The translations under genes and the position numbers were made by a program. Positions 62,767 through 64,000 of a DNA stretch of 64,000 nt are shown here, in pieces. The notes beneath the pieces were generated by a model, which saw only the letters and a list, made by a program, of their open reading frames with translations, was not told the DNA's origin and did no database searches. Origin of the DNA: Streptococcus oralis ATCC 35037 (GTDB lineage: Bacteria; Bacillota; Bacilli; Lactobacillales; Streptococcaceae); assembly GCF_900637025.1 (NCBI RefSeq), contig NZ_LR134336.1, positions 760,001-824,000 on the forward strand, written 5' to 3'. Numbering within the stretch: the first letter of the stretch is position 1; every line of letters begins with the position of its first letter.

Positions 62767-63789
62767 ATGATTAATCAAATTTATCAACTGACCAAACCAA
62801 AGTTTATCAATGTAAAATATCAAGAAGAAGACATTGATCAGAAGAATCATATCCTTATTCGTCCAAATTATATGGCGGTTTGTCATGCGGATCAACGTTA
62901 CTATCAAGGGAAACGCGATCCAAAGATATTGGCTAAAAAGCTCCCAATGGCCATGATTCACGAGTCTTGTGGAACTGTTATTTCCGATCCAACTGGGACT
63001 TATGAAGTCGGTCAAAAGGTAGTTATGATTCCCAATCAACCGCCTATGCAGAGTGACAAGGAATTCTACGAGAACTACATGACAGGAACCTACTTCCTAT
63101 CTAGTGGTCACGATGGTTTTATGCGAGAATTTGTCTCTCTTCCAAAAGACCGAGTCGTTTCTTATAATGACATTGAGGACACAGTTGCAGCCATTACAGA
63201 GTTTGTAAGTGTTGGTATGCATGCTGTGGATCGATTCCTGCATCTTGCTCATAGCAAGCGAGAGCGCATCGCTGTTATTGGAGATGGTAGTTTGGCCTTT
63301 GTGGTTGCGAATATTATCAATTACACTCTACCGGAAGCAGAGATTATCGTGATTGGTCGCCATTGGGAAAAACTGGAGCTCTTCTCTTTTGCAAAAGAGT
63401 GCTACATTACTGATAATATCCCAGAGGATTTGACCTTTGATCATGGATTTGAGTGTTGCGGTGGTGATGGCACAGGTCCAGCTATCAATGACTTGATTCG
63501 CTATATTCGTCCACAGGGAACGATTCTCATGATGGGAGTGAGCGAATACAAGGTTAATATCAATACACGAGATGCTTTGGAAAAAGGATTGTTATTAGTA
63601 GGCTCATCTCGTTCAGGACGCGTCGATTTTGAGAAGGCTATTCAAATGATGGAAGTCAAAAAGTTTGCAAATCGTCTGAAGAATATCCTTTATATTGAAG
63701 AGCCTGTGAGAGAAATCAAGGACATTCACCGTGTCTTTGCTACAGACCTTAATACTGCTTTTAAAACAGTATTTAAGTGGGAAGTGTAG
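62767..63789 (+). CDS. tarJ: ribulose-5-phosphate reductase TarJ
   Basis: A 340-residue zinc-dependent alcohol dehydrogenase relative that reduces ribulose 5-phosphate to ribitol 5-phosphate, the substrate of TarI. Visible features are CHADQRYYQGKRDP, the HESCGTV ligand region and the IAVIGDGSLAFV nucleotide motif. The ATG at 62767 is four bases after the tarI stop; the earlier frame start at 62749 is inside tarI. Confidence 0.93.
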   Translation: MINQIYQLTKPKFINVKYQEEDIDQKNHILIRPNYMAVCHADQRYYQGKRDPKILAKKLPMAMIHESCGTVISDPTGTYEVGQKVVMIPNQPPMQSDKEFYENYMTGTYFLSSGHDGFMREFVSLPKDRVVSYNDIEDTVAAITEFVSVGMHAVDRFLHLAHSKRERIAVIGDGSLAFVVANIINYTLPEAEIIVIGRHWEKLELFSFAKECYITDNIPEDLTFDHGFECCGGDGTGPAINDLIRYIRPQGTILMMGVSEYKVNINTRDALEKGLLLVGSSRSGRVDFEKAIQMMEVKKFANRLKNILYIEEPVREIKDIHRVFATDLNTAFKTVFKWEV

Positions 63790-63805
63790 AAGATGGAGGT
63801 TAATT

Positions 63806-64000
63806 GTGGAGAAACTCATCAAAGAAAAAATTTCTTCTTTACTATCTGATGAAGAGGAAGTACTCAGTGTTGAACAGTTGGGAGGCATGACCAACCAAAA
63901 CTATTTGGTTAAAACAACCAACAAACAGTATATTGTGAAATTTTTTGGTAAAGGGACTGAAAAACTCATCAATCGTCAAAATGAAAAGTACAATCTTGAA
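63806..64000 (+). CDS. licA: choline kinase LicA (5' part only)
   Basis: The first 65 residues of a choline/ethanolamine kinase: MEKLIKEKISSLL, then the nucleotide loop LGGMTNQNYLV and YIVKFFGKGTE, running off the window. LicA phosphorylates imported choline for decoration of teichoic acids. The start is GTG behind ATGGAGGT. Its place after tarIJ matches the lic1 order. Confidence 0.9.
   Translation, partial: MEKLIKEKISSLLSDEEEVLSVEQLGGMTNQNYLVKTTNKQYIVKFFGKGTEKLINRQNEKYNLE

Overview
The window is a 64 kb stretch of a low-GC Gram-positive chromosome that reads as a Streptococcus of the mitis group. The evidence is the protein content (CpoA, MacP, RocS, TarI-TarJ-LicA, Etrx2/CcdA2, AatB), the atp operon order with the c subunit first, the many extended -10 promoters, and a perfect CiaR operator upstream of the choline/teichoic acid genes. 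Several proteins look close to S. pneumoniae, but the gene order, as I recall it, does not match that species. A commensal such as S. oralis, S. mitis or S. infantis is more likely; species cannot be fixed from the window alone.

Layout. 0.1-2.8 kb: TrpXYZ-type ABC importer. 2.9-6.2 kb: dnaG, rpoD and a DUF59 Fe-S assembly gene. 6.3-10.6 kb: glycolipid synthases (cpoA and partner), two tiny membrane proteins, obgE and a small basic protein. 10.6-14 kb (minus strand): pepX, a decayed copy of the pepX 3' end, and an ArgR-family regulator. 14.3-20.1 kb: dnaE, pfkA, pyk. 20.2-24.2 kb: murA, an acetyltransferase, a CBS/DRTGG protein and map. 24.3-28.1 kb: ccdA-etrx redox pair, dacA (minus) and an AI-2E-family membrane protein. 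28.2-31.6 kb: tuf, ylxM, ffh. 31.6-35.8 kb: guaA (minus), a GntR regulator, a U32 protein and a CHY zinc-finger protein. 35.9-42.4 kb: the complete F1Fo ATPase operon. 42.4-50.6 kb: a lactonase (minus), a second AI-2E-family protein, a TPR protein, an orphan LPXTG adhesin and an amino-acid ABC importer. 50.6-55.1 kb (minus): lysS, a phosphatase, a YbaK deacylase, a DUF368 lipid-carrier translocase candidate and a GH25 muramidase. 55.2-61.6 kb: glmU, nudF, macP, mtnN, rocS, an exonuclease, a GDPD membrane protein and ybaB (minus). 61.7-64 kb: tarI, tarJ and the start of licA.

Almost all of this is housekeeping. Envelope biogenesis is a recurring theme: glycolipids, MurA, DacA, GlmU, MacP, DUF368, GH25 and choline teichoic acid. 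I see no tRNA, rRNA, CRISPR array, insertion sequence or prophage. The main accessory element is the adhesin gene at 46.3-48.1 kb.

The most notable non-routine observations are: the tandem, frameshifted remnant of pepX between pepX and argR; a textbook CiaR site followed by a 14-bp inverted repeat at the start of the predicted tarIJ-lic leader; and four genes (cpoA, ylxM, dacA, the GH25 gene) whose -10 box lies so close to the start codon, with no Shine-Dalgarno sequence in a usable position, that leaderless translation is predicted.
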